Shown in pieces: positions 35,403 to 43,892 of a stretch of 43,892 nucleotides of DNA; within the stretch, counting starts at the first letter, position 1, and every line of letters starts with the position of its first letter. Where the stretch lies: assembly GCA_040902655.1 (NCBI GenBank), contig JBBDWV010000008.1:1-43892 (forward strand). Reading direction: 5' to 3'. The notes beneath the pieces were generated by a model that saw only the letters and a program-made list of their open reading frames with translations, made no database searches and was not told the DNA's origin. The position numbers and the translations under genes are program-made. The DNA is from Mycobacteriales bacterium (GTDB lineage Bacteria > Actinomycetota > Actinomycetes > Mycobacteriales > SCTD01).

Positions 35403-36938
35403 TCAGCTCGCCAGGGACACGTCGCGGAAACGGATGGCCCGGTCGGCGCGGACCTGGTAGCCCCGCACGTCCGGCGACCACGCCTGCACGACCTGCGGGT
35501 TGTAGAGGTAGACGTAGCTGGCGTCATCCACGATCTGCTTGACCGCGTCCTCGTACAACTGCTTGCGCGCGTCCTCGTCGGTCTCGGCCCGTGCCGCGTC
35601 GAGCGCCTTGTCCACGTCAGGGTTGGAGTACTTCTGGAAGTTGAAGTTGGCGCCGCTCCGGTGCTGGGCGTAGTAGAAGTCGTCCGGATCGATGTTGCCG
35701 AGCCAGCCGAGCAGAAAGACGTCGAAGTTCCCCTTGCCCTGCTGGTCGAGCCAGCTGGCGAAGTCGAGGGTCCGGATCTTCACCTCGATGCCGACCTCCT
35801 CGAGTTGGCTCTGGATCACCTGCGCCGCGGTGACCGTCTCCGGGTACTCGTTGGTGACCATCAGGTCCATCGCGAGCGGGGCCGTGACGCCTGCGTCCGC
35901 GAGCAGGGACTTGGCCTTGTCGACGTCGCGCTCGTACGGCGCGTAGTCATCGTGGAAGGCGCTGCCCTCGGGGATGGCCGTCTGGTTGACGGTTGCGAGG
36001 CCGAAGGTCGCGGCTTCGGTGATCTGCTCCCGGTCGATGCCGTACGCCAGCGCCTGGCGCACGCGCGGGTCGTCGAAGGGCTTGCGGGCCTGGTTGGCGG
36101 CGAAGTACCAGTAGTCGTTACTGGCCACCGCCTCGACCTCGAGGTCGTCGCTGCCCGTGAGCGACTCCACCTGCTGGGGCGGCAGGTTGTCGGTCCACTG
36201 GACCTGTCCGCCCTGCAGGTTCGTCAGGGCGACGGTCGGCTCGGAGACGAAGGAGAACGTGACGCCGTCGAGCATCACCTCCTCACCCCAGTAGTCGTCG
36301 TTGCGCACGATCTGCAGCCGGTCCCCGGGGGCGTAGCTGTCGAACCTGAAGGCCCCGGTGCCGACGGGCTCGCGGGTGATGCTGCCGTCCTCGACGTTCT
36401 CCTTCGCGACGATGGCCGTGCCCTTGAAGGCGCCAAGATTCGCGAGCAGGTTCGGCGTCGGCCGCTCCACCGTGATGACCACCGTCGAGTCGTCCGGAGC
36501 GGTCACGTCCTGCACCGAGCTGAACCGGTAGGAGTTGGCGAGCTCCTCGTCGATGATGCGCTTGTAGGAGTAGACGACGTCGTCGGCGACAAACTCCCGG
36601 CCGTTGTGCCACTGCACGCCCTCGCGCAGCGTGAACGTCCACGTCAGGCCGTCCTCGCTGGTCTCCCACGACTCGGCCAGCGCCGGCTGGAACTGCAGCT
36701 CCTCGTCCGGCTCGACGAGGGTGTCGAAGACGTTCTCGAGCACCTGGAAGCTTGCGTACGCCGAGGTCTTGTGCGGATCCAGCTGGTCGGGCTCACCGCT
36801 GATCGCCGCGACGAGGGTGCCGCCCCTGGTGCCGGCACCGTCGCCGCCCGGCACGTCCACCGCACCGCCTCCGCCTCCGCCTCCGCAGGCGACCAGCACA
36901 AAGGCGAGCAGGGTCAGGCCGAGCACGCGCAGCTTCAT
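35403..36938 (-). CDS. Peptide-type substrate-binding lipoprotein
   Basis: A 511-residue family-5 binding protein on the outside of the membrane. A signal peptide ends in the lipobox LVAC, with Cys18 to be lipid-modified. A poly-Gly linker follows (nine Gly), then GGTLVAAISGEPDQLDPHKTSAY, the WTFTLREGVQWHNGREFVADDVVYSYKRI block, and SNDYWYFAANQARKPFDDPRVRQALAYGIDRE. It delivers an oligopeptide, or possibly a metal-chelate or glycoside, to the two permeases. It is the first gene of the importer operon and stands 75 bp after the end of lipB. Confidence 0.94.
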   Translation of the reverse strand: MKLRVLGLTLLAFVLVACGGGGGGGAVDVPGGDGAGTRGGTLVAAISGEPDQLDPHKTSAYASFQVLENVFDTLVEPDEELQFQPALAESWETSEDGLTWTFTLREGVQWHNGREFVADDVVYSYKRIIDEELANSYRFSSVQDVTAPDDSTVVITVERPTPNLLANLGAFKGTAIVAKENVEDGSITREPVGTGAFRFDSYAPGDRLQIVRNDDYWGEEVMLDGVTFSFVSEPTVALTNLQGGQVQWTDNLPPQQVESLTGSDDLEVEAVASNDYWYFAANQARKPFDDPRVRQALAYGIDREQITEAATFGLATVNQTAIPEGSAFHDDYAPYERDVDKAKSLLADAGVTAPLAMDLMVTNEYPETVTAAQVIQSQLEEVGIEVKIRTLDFASWLDQQGKGNFDVFLLGWLGNIDPDDFYYAQHRSGANFNFQKYSNPDVDKALDAARAETDEDARKQLYEDAVKQIVDDASYVYLYNPQVVQAWSPDVRGYQVRADRAIRFRDVSLAS

Positions 36939-37013
36939 GAGTACTCCTCAGATGCGGGTGCGGGCGGCCCTTCCCCGCAGTTCAGCCGGTATGCGGCTGT
37001 CGTGCCTTCGAGA

Positions 37014-37649
37014 TCACGTCGAGACGTGCAGCCCGGAGCGGCGGCCGGCCGCCGACAACGTCGGTAGGCGCCGCTCCAGCAGCGGCAGTACCTGCCCCAC
37101 GGGGACGTCGCGGCCGAGCTCGCGCGACAGCGAGGTGACGGTCGCATCGGCGATCCCACACGGCACGATCCGGTCGTAGGCCGTCAGGTCCGGGTCGCAG
37201 TTGAGCGCGAAGCCGTGCATCGTCACGCCGCGCGAGACGCGGATCCCGATGGCGGCGACCTTGCGCGCGCCGTCCTGCGTCCAGACGCCGCTGCGCCCCT
37301 CGACCCGGCCCGTCCCGAGACCGAGCTCGGCGCAGGTCTCGAGGAGCAACTGCTCGACGTCGCGCACGTACGCCACGACGTCGACCGGGTCGGCCAGCCG
37401 GACGATCGGGTAGCCGGTGATCTGCCCGGGGCCGTGCCAGGTGATCTTCCCGCCACGGTCGACGTCGATGACCGGCGTGCCGTCGGCCGGCCGCTCCCAC
37501 GGCTCGGTGCGCTTGCCGGCGGTGTAGACCGGCGGGTGTTCCAGCAGCAGTGTGACGTCCTCGGCGCCCTCGGCGACCTCTGCGTGCAGCGCCTGCTGCA
37601 GCCGCCACGCCTCGTCGTACGGCACCTGCCCCAGACGCCGGATCTGCAC
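37014..37649 (-). CDS. lipB: Octanoyltransferase LipB
   Basis: LipB transfers an octanoyl group from acyl carrier protein to lipoyl domains. A 211-residue protein with [64 protein letters not shown] (conserved Lys and His) and IVPCGI with the catalytic Cys. LipA, about 6 kb downstream on the same strand, completes lipoylation, and the E2 acyltransferase about 2.5 kb upstream is a target. The GTG start has no clear ribosome site. In Mycobacterium lipB directly precedes lipA. Confidence 0.96.
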   Translation of the reverse strand: MQIRRLGQVPYDEAWRLQQALHAEVAEGAEDVTLLLEHPPVYTAGKRTEPWERPADGTPVIDVDRGGKITWHGPGQITGYPIVRLADPVDVVAYVRDVEQLLLETCAELGLGTGRVEGRSGVWTQDGARKVAAIGIRVSRGVTMHGFALNCDPDLTAYDRIVPCGIADATVTSLSRELGRDVPVGQVLPLLERRLPTLSAAGRRSGLHVST

Positions 37650-37731
37650 GACCTCAGCGTACGGCGGTGTGGCTCGACAACCGCGGTGTGGAGAACCGCT
37701 GCGAGCGGGTCGTTTCTGGGAGGCTGCCGCG

Positions 37732-39213
37732 GTGAGCGAGGTCTGGTCACTGCCCGGCTACCACGTGCAGACGCTGCTGGGCTCCGGTGTGGCGGGTGAG
37801 GTGTGGCTCGCCCGGGAGCTGGCCGGCGGAGAAACCGTCGCGCTGAAGCGGCTCCGGGTGGGCGCCGATCCGGCCGCGGTCGAGGCGCTGCGCCGCGAGG
37901 CCCCGCTGCTGCATGGCCTCGACACGCCGTACGTCGTGCGGCTCCGGGCCGTGATCGACGCCGGGGCGGAGGCGGTGCTGGTGCTGGACCACGCCGCCGG
38001 CGGGTCGCTGGCGACGCTGCTGGCCCGCCGTGGCGCGCTGGACCCGGGCGAGGTGGTGACGGTGGCCGCGCCGCTGGCGCAGGCACTCGCGGTCGCGCAC
38101 GCGCGCGGGCTGGTGCACGGTGACGTGACACCCGCGAGCGTGCTCTTCACCGCCGCCGGGATGCCGCTGCTGTCCGGCCTGGGACTGGCGCGGCTGGCGG
38201 GGGAGCGGCTGGACCCTGTCGACGACCCGGCAGGCTACGTCGACCCGGCGGTCGCCGCCGGCGGGCAGCCGGACGCCGCAGCCGACGTGTGGAGCCTGGC
38301 CGCCGTCTGCCACCACATGCTCACCGGCACACCACCGCACCACGGGGAGCCGGTCGCGGAGGTCCTGGTGGCCGCCGCCGGCTGCCGGCCGCCGGTCGGT
38401 CGGCTCGCACCGGGCGCGCCGCGGGCACTGGTGCAGGCCGTGGAGGCCGTCCTGCTGTCCGGACCGGCGGACCGGCCGGACGCCACCGCCTTCGCCTGGC
38501 TGCTGCGCCGGGCGCACGCCCCGGCGCCGGTCCGGCTGACCGGAGGACCGCCCGCCGGCGGGCCCGGGGCGGGGCGTCGGCCGAGCCGCGCCGTCCACGC
38601 AGCCGGCCGGCAGACCGGCGCCGCAACGGGGCCGCGGGTGCCCCAGCGGGCGCTCGTGTCCCTCGCGCTGGGGGTGGTCGTGCTGCTGGGCGCCGCCGCC
38701 GGCTGGCTGTCCGGGCGGGGCAGTGAGGCGGCGGCGCCGGTCCCTGTGGCGGTCCCTGTGGCGCCGGTCCAGGCGGCCGCTGCCCCGGAGGTCGAGGCGC
38801 TCCCCGAGGCGGCGCCGGACTGGGCGGCCCTGCTGGACGGCCTGAACGCTCGGCGCGCGCAGGCCTTCGCGACCGGCCGGCTGGCCACGCTCGCCGAGGT
38901 CTACGCCGGCGGCTCGCCTGGGCTGGCCTCCGACACGGCGCTGCTCCAGGGACTGGTGGACCGCGACCAGACCGCCCATGGACTGCGGCACACGGTGCGT
39001 TCGGTCGAGGTGCTGGAGGCGTCTGCGTCCGCGGCCCGGCTGCGCGTCGTCGATGTGCTCGCGGCGCATGAGGTGCACGGTCGCGGTGGCGCCGTCGTCC
39101 ACCGGGCCGCCGGCCGCGGCGCGCAGGCCTTCGCCGTCTCGCTGACCCGCACCGCCTCCGGCTGGCGGCTGGTCGAGGTCCGACCGGAGGAGGAGGGCCG
39201 CCCGGAGGGTTAG
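37732..39213 (+). CDS. Predicted membrane pseudokinase
   Basis: A 493-residue protein with a Ser/Thr-kinase-like fold (residues 10-255). The Gly loop GSGVAGEV (17-24) and VALKRL with the ATP-anchoring Lys39 are intact, and the catalytic loop is [11 protein letters not shown] (129-139): Asp131 remains, but the usual Asn is Ser136. The DFG magnesium motif is replaced by Gly-Leu-Gly (149-151), so catalytic metal binding is probably lost. DVWSLA (185-190) is kept. A membrane helix at 307-325 leads to an outside domain of about 165 residues. The GTG at 37732 has GGGAGG eight bases upstream. It may act as a sensor or scaffold. Confidence 0.82.
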   Translation: MSEVWSLPGYHVQTLLGSGVAGEVWLARELAGGETVALKRLRVGADPAAVEALRREAPLLHGLDTPYVVRLRAVIDAGAEAVLVLDHAAGGSLATLLARRGALDPGEVVTVAAPLAQALAVAHARGLVHGDVTPASVLFTAAGMPLLSGLGLARLAGERLDPVDDPAGYVDPAVAAGGQPDAAADVWSLAAVCHHMLTGTPPHHGEPVAEVLVAAAGCRPPVGRLAPGAPRALVQAVEAVLLSGPADRPDATAFAWLLRRAHAPAPVRLTGGPPAGGPGAGRRPSRAVHAAGRQTGAATGPRVPQRALVSLALGVVVLLGAAAGWLSGRGSEAAAPVPVAVPVAPVQAAAAPEVEALPEAAPDWAALLDGLNARRAQAFATGRLATLAEVYAGGSPGLASDTALLQGLVDRDQTAHGLRHTVRSVEVLEASASAARLRVVDVLAAHEVHGRGGAVVHRAAGRGAQAFAVSLTRTASGWRLVEVRPEEEGRPEG

Positions 39214-40112
39214 GTCCGCCCGGAGGAGGAGAGCGCGGAGCGCAGCGCCGCCTGCAGGTCGGGATCGGCGAAGGTGAAGTCGGTGCGCTGCAGCACGCCC
39301 GGGCTCAGCCGCTGCCCGGCGAGGACCTCCCCGGCGAATTTTCCGAGCATGGCCTCGAGCACGAAGCCTGGTACCGGCACGGGGATCGTCGGCCGCGAGA
39401 GTGCGCGCCCGAGCGCCCGGGTGAAGTCCTTGTTCGTCACGGGTGCCGGTCCGACCAGGTTGACCGGCCCGGACACCTCGGCCGTCAGGCAGTGCCGGAT
39501 GGCCGCGACCTCGTCACGGATGGAGATCCAGCTGACCCACTGCCGGCCGGTGCCGAGCGGCGCTCCGAGGCCGAGCTTGAACACCTTGACCTGCGGAGCG
39601 AGTGCGCCGCCACGACCGGACAGGACAATGCCGGTCCGCAGGTGGGCGACGCGCACCCCCGCTGCCTCCGCGGGCGCCGTCGCCGCCTCCCACTGCCGCA
39701 CGACGTCGGCGAGGAAACCCTCCCCGGCTGGGCCGCTCTCGTCAGTCAGCCGATCGCCGGTGTCGCCGTAGTAGCCGATCGCGCTCCCCGACAGGAGCAC
39801 CCCCGGACCGCCGGCCGCAGCCATCGCCTCGGCGACCGCCGTCGTCCCGTCGACGCGACTGGCGAGCACCGCCTGCTTCCAGCTGTCGCTCCACCGGTGG
39901 TCGGCCACGCCCGCTCCGGCCAGGTGCACGACGGCGTCGAGGTCAGCGAGGTGAGCCGGGTCGAGGTGCCGCGCAGCCGGGTCCCAGGGCCGCTCGCCCG
40001 GACCGCCGGCTGCGCCGCGTACGAACCGCACGACGTCGTGCCCACCGTCGTGCAGGGCGGTCAGCAGCGCGCTGCCGATCAGCCCCGATCCGCCGGTGAT
40101 CCCGACCTTCAC
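39210..40112 (-). CDS. TIGR01777-family epimerase-like protein
   Basis: A 300-residue NAD(P)-binding protein of the extended SDR type related to YfcH/SulA-like epimerases. GITGGSGLIGSALLTAL (Gly-rich dinucleotide motif), VVHLAGAGVADHRW, VLLSGSAIGYYGDTGDR, the REG-like loop GRGGALAPQVKVFKLGLGAPLG and the C-terminal DUF1731 region (PGFVLEAMLGKFAGEVLAGQRLSPGVLQ) are all seen. Its exact reaction is not known. It ends on the same TTAG as the pseudokinase, so the stops share three bases. In Mycobacterium (Rv2216) it likewise sits between lipB and dlaT. Confidence 0.9.
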   Translation of the reverse strand: MKVGITGGSGLIGSALLTALHDGGHDVVRFVRGAAGGPGERPWDPAARHLDPAHLADLDAVVHLAGAGVADHRWSDSWKQAVLASRVDGTTAVAEAMAAAGGPGVLLSGSAIGYYGDTGDRLTDESGPAGEGFLADVVRQWEAATAPAEAAGVRVAHLRTGIVLSGRGGALAPQVKVFKLGLGAPLGTGRQWVSWISIRDEVAAIRHCLTAEVSGPVNLVGPAPVTNKDFTRALGRALSRPTIPVPVPGFVLEAMLGKFAGEVLAGQRLSPGVLQRTDFTFADPDLQAALRSALSSSGRT

Positions 40113-40125
40113 GCGCAGCCTGTGT

Positions 40126-41673
40126 TCAGAGGCCGAGCTCCGCCGAGAAGTCGCCCTCCTCCAGGCGCTCCTTCACGGTGACGAGGAACCGGGCGGCGTC
40201 CGCACCGTCGACGATCCGGTGGTCGTAGGTGAGCGCGAGGTAGACCATGGAGCGGACGGCCACGACCTCGCCGAGCTCGGGGTCGTTGACCACGACCGGG
40301 CGCTTGACGACGGCACCGGTGCCGAGGATGCCGACCTGCGGCTGGTTGATGATCGGCGTGTCGAACAGGGCGCCGCGCGACCCGGTGTTGGTCAGCGTGA
40401 AGGTGCCGCCGCCGAGTTCGTCGGGAGTGACCCGGTTCGTGCGGGTGCGCTCGGCCAGGTCGGCGATCGTGCGGGCCATGCCGGCCAGGTTGAGGTCGCC
40501 GGCGCGCTGGATGACCGGCACCAGCAGCCCCCGGTCGGTGTCCACGGCGATGCCCAGGTGTTCTGCCTCGTGGAAGGTGATCGTCCCGGCGTCCTCGTCG
40601 ATGCTGCAGTTGACGACCGGGTGTGCCTTCAGCGCCTCGACCGTGGCCAGCGCGAAGAACGGCAGGAACGACAGCTTCGTACCCTCGCGCGCCTCGAAAC
40701 CGGTCTTGGCTGCGGTCCGCAGCCGGGCGATCCGCGTGACGTCGGCCTCGACGACCGTCGTGAGCTGGGCGCTGGTCTGCAGCGACTCGGTCATCCGCTG
40801 GGCGATCACCTTGCGCAGCCGGCTCATCGGCTCGGTACGCCCGCGGACGTGCGTGTCGGGCGCGGCCTTGACCGGCTGGTCCGCGAAGGCGGGGGCCGGT
40901 GCGGACGTCTCTCGGGCGGGCTGTGGGAGCTGGGGGCGGGGAGCGAGCGCGGTGTCGGCCAGCGCCGGGGTCGCCTGCGCCGCCGGCTGCGCGGGGGATC
41001 CGCCGCCGGAGCCCTGCGCCGCGGCGTCGAGCACGTCCTGCTTGCGGATCCGCCCACCCACACCGGTGCCCTGCAGCGAGGACAGCTGGACACCGTGCTC
41101 GGTGGCCAGCTTGCGGACCAGTGGAGTGACGTACGCGCCCTCGGCGCCGGACGGCCTGCTCTGCTGCGGGGCGGCCTGCTGCGGGGCGGGCTGTTCCGGT
41201 GCGGGCGGCTGCGGGACGGCCTGCTGCGGGGCGGCCTGGGTGGCGGGTGGCGCGGCGGTTGGCTCCGGTGCGGGCGCCTCGGCCGCGGGTGCCGCCTCGG
41301 CCGCGGGTGCCGACTCGGCCGCCGGCTCCGGTGCGGGCGCCTCGGCCGCGGGTGCCGCCTCGGCCGCGGGTGCCGACTCGGCCGCCGGCTCCGGTGCGGG
41401 CGCCTCGGCCGCGGGTGCCGCAGCACCACCGCCGGAGCCGTCCCCGATGACCGCCAGCTCGACACCGACGTCGACGGTCTCGTCCTCCTGGACCTTGATC
41501 GACTCGAGGACGCCGGACGCGGGCGAGGGGATCTCGGTGTCGACCTTGTCGGTGGAGACCTCGAGCAGTGGCTCGTCGGCCTCGACGCGCTCACCCTCCT
41601 TCTTCAACCAACGGGTAACGGTGCCCTCGGAGACGCTCTCCCCGAGGCGGGGCATGGTGACGGAGACGGCCAT
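40126..41673 (-). CDS. sucB: 2-oxoacid dehydrogenase E2 acyltransferase
   Basis: The E2 core of a 2-oxoacid dehydrogenase complex: 515 residues. One lipoyl domain (residues 2-77) carries the target Lys44 in STDKVDTE. A flexible Ala/Pro/Glu linker of 21-residue repeats follows, then a peripheral subunit-binding domain ([24 protein letters not shown]), and the acyltransferase core ending in [15 protein letters not shown] with active-site His and Asp. In mycobacteria the homologue DlaT serves pyruvate dehydrogenase, and the same may hold here, but a 2-oxoglutarate role is possible. LipB and LipA supply its cofactor, and Lpd, just upstream on the same strand, reoxidises it. Confidence 0.95.
   Translation of the reverse strand: MAVSVTMPRLGESVSEGTVTRWLKKEGERVEADEPLLEVSTDKVDTEIPSPASGVLESIKVQEDETVDVGVELAVIGDGSGGGAAAPAAEAPAPEPAAESAPAAEAAPAAEAPAPEPAAESAPAAEAAPAAEAPAPEPTAAPPATQAAPQQAVPQPPAPEQPAPQQAAPQQSRPSGAEGAYVTPLVRKLATEHGVQLSSLQGTGVGGRIRKQDVLDAAAQGSGGGSPAQPAAQATPALADTALAPRPQLPQPARETSAPAPAFADQPVKAAPDTHVRGRTEPMSRLRKVIAQRMTESLQTSAQLTTVVEADVTRIARLRTAAKTGFEAREGTKLSFLPFFALATVEALKAHPVVNCSIDEDAGTITFHEAEHLGIAVDTDRGLLVPVIQRAGDLNLAGMARTIADLAERTRTNRVTPDELGGGTFTLTNTGSRGALFDTPIINQPQVGILGTGAVVKRPVVVNDPELGEVVAVRSMVYLALTYDHRIVDGADAARFLVTVKERLEEGDFSAELGL
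41261..41420 (-). repeat. 63-bp tandem repeat in E2 linker
   Basis: Two exact 63-bp units (41261-41323 and 41324-41386) and a partial third (to 41420) encode the Ala/Pro/Glu linker of the E2 protein, 21 residues per unit ([19 protein letters not shown]). The unit number could vary between strains. Confidence 0.85.
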
Positions 41674-41688
41674 GGGATGCGGGTGCTC

Positions 41689-43065
41689 CTAGGAGTGGCT
41701 GTGAAGGGGCTTGCCGGCGAGCGCGAGGTGGGCCTCGCCGACGGCTTCGGACATCGTCGGGTGGGGGTGGATGAGCTGCGCGACCTCACCGGGCAGCGCC
41801 TCCCAGTTCGTGATCAGCTGCGCCTCGGCGATCAGCTCACCGACCCGCTCGCCCACCATGTGGACGCCGAGCACGGGACCGTCCTTGGCCGCGAGAACCG
41901 TTACGGCACCAGCGGTTCCGAGGATGCGGGCCTTGCCGTTGCCGGCCAGGTCGTACGTCGCCTCGACCACGTCGTAGCCGCGCGACTGAGCGACGGCCCG
42001 CGTGATGCCGACCGAGGCGACCTCGGGGGAGGAGTAGGTGACGCGGGGGACGCCGTCGTAGTCGATCGGCGTCACCGCCAGGCCGGCCAGCCGCTCGGCG
42101 ACGAGGATGCCCTCGGCGAAGCCGACGTGGGCGAGCTGCAGGGTCGGGATGAGGTCACCGACGGCACTGATCGTGGGGACGCTGGTCTGGCAGTAGGCAT
42201 CGACCTTGACGAAGCCGCGCTCCATCTCCACGCCGGCCTGCTCGTACCCCAGGTCCTTGGAGACGGGGCCGCGGCCGACGGCAACGAGGAAGACCTCGGC
42301 CTCCAGGGTCTTGCCGCCCTCGAGGTGCACGCGCACTCCTGCGTCGGTGGCCTCCACCTTCTCGAACCGCGCGCCCAGCTCCTGCTTGATCCCGCGCTTG
42401 CGGAAGGCACGCTCGAGCAACTTCGAGGACGACTCCTCCTCGAGCGGGACGAGGTGGGGGAGGGCCTCGACGACCGTCACCTCGGCACCGAATGCCCGCC
42501 ATACGGAGGCGAACTCGCAGCCGATCGCGCCGGCGCCCAGGATGATCGCTGAGGCGGGAACGGTGTCCAGCTTCAGCGCGTCGTCGCTGCTGATGACCCG
42601 CGAGCCGTCGAGCTCGAGGCCCGGCAGCGACCGCGGGACCGAGCCGGTGGCCAGCAGGACGTGCCGAGCCTCGATGGTGCGTCCGTCCACCTCGACGGCG
42701 GTCGGCGACACGAGCCTGCCGGTGCCCTGGACCGTCTCGATCTTGCGGCTCTTGACCAGACCGGTGAGGCCCTTGTAGAGCCCCTCGACGACCTTGTCCT
42801 TGTAGGCGTTGACCTTGGGCATGTCGACCGACTCGAACGTGCCGTGCACGCCGAACTGTGCCGCTTCCTTGATGACGTCGACCGTCTCGGCGGAGTGCAG
42901 CAGCGCCTTGGTCGGGATGCAGCCGCGGTGCAGGCAGGTACCGCCGACCTTGTCCTTCTCGACCATCACGACGGTCATGCCGAGCTCGGCCGCGCGCAGC
43001 GCGGCTGCGTAGCCGCCGCTGCCACCTCCGAGCACGACCAGGTCGACGGTCTGGTTCTCACTCAC
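41689..43065 (-). CDS. lpd: Dihydrolipoyl dehydrogenase Lpd
   Basis: Lpd reoxidises the dihydrolipoyl groups of 2-oxoacid dehydrogenase complexes with FAD and NAD+. A 458-residue pyridine nucleotide-disulfide oxidoreductase: the FAD motif VLGGGSGGYAAALRAAE, the redox disulfide GGTCLHRGCIPTKALLHS (Cys-X4-Cys), NAD site ILGAGAIGCEFASVW and the dimer-interface HPHPTMSEAVGEA with the catalytic His/Glu pair. It is the first gene of the minus-strand group that continues with the E2 gene, with a 15-bp gap. In Mycobacterium the usual lpd lies elsewhere, so this arrangement resembles Streptomyces-type clusters. Confidence 0.97.
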   Translation of the reverse strand: MSENQTVDLVVLGGGSGGYAAALRAAELGMTVVMVEKDKVGGTCLHRGCIPTKALLHSAETVDVIKEAAQFGVHGTFESVDMPKVNAYKDKVVEGLYKGLTGLVKSRKIETVQGTGRLVSPTAVEVDGRTIEARHVLLATGSVPRSLPGLELDGSRVISSDDALKLDTVPASAIILGAGAIGCEFASVWRAFGAEVTVVEALPHLVPLEEESSSKLLERAFRKRGIKQELGARFEKVEATDAGVRVHLEGGKTLEAEVFLVAVGRGPVSKDLGYEQAGVEMERGFVKVDAYCQTSVPTISAVGDLIPTLQLAHVGFAEGILVAERLAGLAVTPIDYDGVPRVTYSSPEVASVGITRAVAQSRGYDVVEATYDLAGNGKARILGTAGAVTVLAAKDGPVLGVHMVGERVGELIAEAQLITNWEALPGEVAQLIHPHPTMSEAVGEAHLALAGKPLHSHS

Positions 43066-43208
43066 GGTGCGGTCTCCTTGGACGTGCGGTCGGTCGGTGG
43101 GGCTGGTGTGCGCGGCAGACGTGCTTCAGGCATTCTTTCATCCGAGGGATACAGGTGCGCACGGGCCCCGGGGCATTCCCGGGCAGCGTGCCGAGGAGAG
43201 GAGAAGGC

Positions 43209-43565
43209 GTGGGACTGGGCGACCGGCTGCGTGGACGCAGGCAGCGGCCGGGCACGGCCCGTGGCGCCGGGTCGGCCGACCTCGACCACCTGGCGGACTG
43301 GGCCGGCAGCCGCCGCGGCGTCGAGGGCTTCGTCGAGCCGGAGACCTCCACGACCGCCACCACGCTGGTCCTGGTCGCGGGGGACGGCGAGTGGACCCGC
43401 CGTCGCGTGGTCAGTCCGAAAGCGGCGTTCACCTTCGGCTCGAGGGCCGGGATCCCGGTGTACGACGTGGCCGCCGTCGGCTATCCCAACCGGATGCGGG
43501 AGTGGACGGCCAGGCGCAAGGCCGCGGGGGAGACCGGCGTTCCCGGCACCCGACCGCCCAGCTGA
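43209..43565 (+). CDS. Small conserved-looking protein, unknown
   Basis: A 118-residue soluble protein starting at the GTG at 43209, behind the strong purine-rich GAGGAGAGGAGAAGG. A basic N-terminus (RLRGRRQRPG) is followed by a likely compact domain: TATTLVLVAGDGEWTRRRVVSPKAAFTFGSRAGIPVYDVAAVGYPNRMREW. I do not recognise the family; divergent placement beside lpd is seen in other high-GC actinobacteria as far as I recall. No signal peptide or membrane segment is present. Confidence 0.7.
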   Translation: MGLGDRLRGRRQRPGTARGAGSADLDHLADWAGSRRGVEGFVEPETSTTATTLVLVAGDGEWTRRRVVSPKAAFTFGSRAGIPVYDVAAVGYPNRMREWTARRKAAGETGVPGTRPPS

Positions 43566-43639
43566 ACACACCCCCCGGGCACGGTCCGCCCTGGGCACCG
43601 CCCGGCCGGCGCAGCCCGCCCTGGGCACCGTGCCCCATC

Positions 43640-43705
43640 TTGATCAACGCCGGTCTCACGCATAATTCGCGCGCCTGAAAAAGGTGGAAAGCCGGCGTTG
43701 ATCAA
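43640..43705. repeat. Palindromic element, copy 2
   Basis: TTGATCAACGCC at 43640-43651 and GGCGTTGATCAA at 43694-43705 are perfect 12-bp inverted repeats. The interior, read on the minus strand, shares TTTTTC, GCGAAT and CCGGC blocks with copy 1 at 8007-8069. It lies between two genes and looks like a mobile extragenic palindrome. Confidence 0.75.
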
Positions 43706-43822
43706 TGGTCGCCCGGCACCGACCCGGCCGCGACCGGCCGCGACCGGGTCGCTGACAGCACGGAGCCCGGCCGCGACAGCTGCCGCGCCCCGGCTCCGGG
43801 GCGTTCAGGGTGGTACGCCGGG

Positions 43823-43892
43823 TCAGCCCCAGCCGCCGCCCATGCCCTCCGGCTTGCCCATGCCCTCCGGCTTGCCCTTGCCCTCCGGCTTG
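43823..43892 (-). CDS. C-terminal end of a KPEG-repeat protein
   Basis: The window ends inside a minus-strand gene; 22 codons to a TGA at 43823 are visible. They read KPEGKG, KPEGMG, KPEGMG and GGGWG, a six-residue repeat from 18-bp DNA units. Strong third-base bias and the repeat make it credible. The rest of the protein is upstream outside the window, so no function can be given. A terminal Gly/Trp tail might mean a surface or polymer-binding protein, which is a guess. Confidence 0.5.
   Translation of the reverse strand, partial: KPEGKGKPEGMGKPEGMGGGWG

Noticed and set aside
40096-42552. 818-codon frame antisense to the E2 and lpd genes
   Set aside because: Mirror of two recognised enzymes; repeats derive from the E2 linker.
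43720-43751. CGACCCGG...CCGGGTCG inverted repeat near the right end
   Set aside because: Short 8-bp arms with a 16-base loop in a region of repeated CCGCGACC; a terminator for the edge gene is possible but not supported.

Overview
The window is chromosomal DNA of a very high-GC actinobacterium. Nearly every real codon ends in G or C, and GTG and TTG starts and 4-bp ATGA/GTGA gene overlaps are common. It also carries a coenzyme F420-dependent enzyme, a CmtR-like metal sensor, and a gene order close to the Mycobacterium glnA2-glnE-glnA1-lipA-lipB-dlaT block. A relative of the Geodermatophilaceae or Frankiales seems plausible, but this was not tested by any search.

Positions 1-1650 hold a CRISPR locus: a probable leader (1-161), eight 36-nt repeats with seven spacers (162-712), an 834-bp interruption with a decayed DUF6788 gene and a small membrane-protein ORF, then one more intact repeat, one spacer and a truncated terminal repeat (1547-1632). 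No cas gene is visible in the window.

Positions 1650-16000 are mostly housekeeping and accessory genes: an S4 RNA-binding protein, a TPP riboswitch driving thiC, a STAS-plus-ATPase regulator, a membrane-anchored protein of unknown role, an F420:NADP oxidoreductase overlapping a metal-receptor-like protein, a short GrpB-family protein, panB, an MFS-TetR-MFS efflux operon, and nadE with an aldo/keto reductase.

Positions 16100-29200 are the nitrogen-assimilation block: a 54-residue protein, glnA2, a class I amidotransferase, glnE, an epoxide-hydrolase-like protein with a histone-H1-like tail, a CmtR-like sensor with a CDF transporter, a BNR-repeat protein with a MoaD-like partner, about 1.1 kb of palindrome-rich intergenic DNA, and glnA1. 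GlnR-type half boxes (GTAAC, six bases, GAAAC) lie upstream of both glutamine synthetase genes. This suggests common nitrogen control, with GlnE adjusting GlnA1 through its Tyr402 site.

Positions 29200-43100 are the lipoate and 2-oxoacid dehydrogenase block on the minus strand: lpd, the E2 acyltransferase, a TIGR01777 epimerase, lipB, lipA, an acyltransferase and a DUF4191 protein. A five-gene peptide-type ABC importer sits between lipB and lipA, and a predicted pseudokinase runs the opposite way between lipB and the epimerase. LipB and LipA make the lipoyl group carried by E2, and Lpd reoxidises it. The last 800 bp hold one small conserved-looking gene, a palindromic repeat related to one at 8007, and the C-terminal end of a KPEG-repeat protein.

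No complete new defence or metabolic system is evident. The most unusual items are the split CRISPR array, the repeated palindromic elements, the H1-tailed hydrolase, the pseudokinase, and the paired GlnR-like sites.
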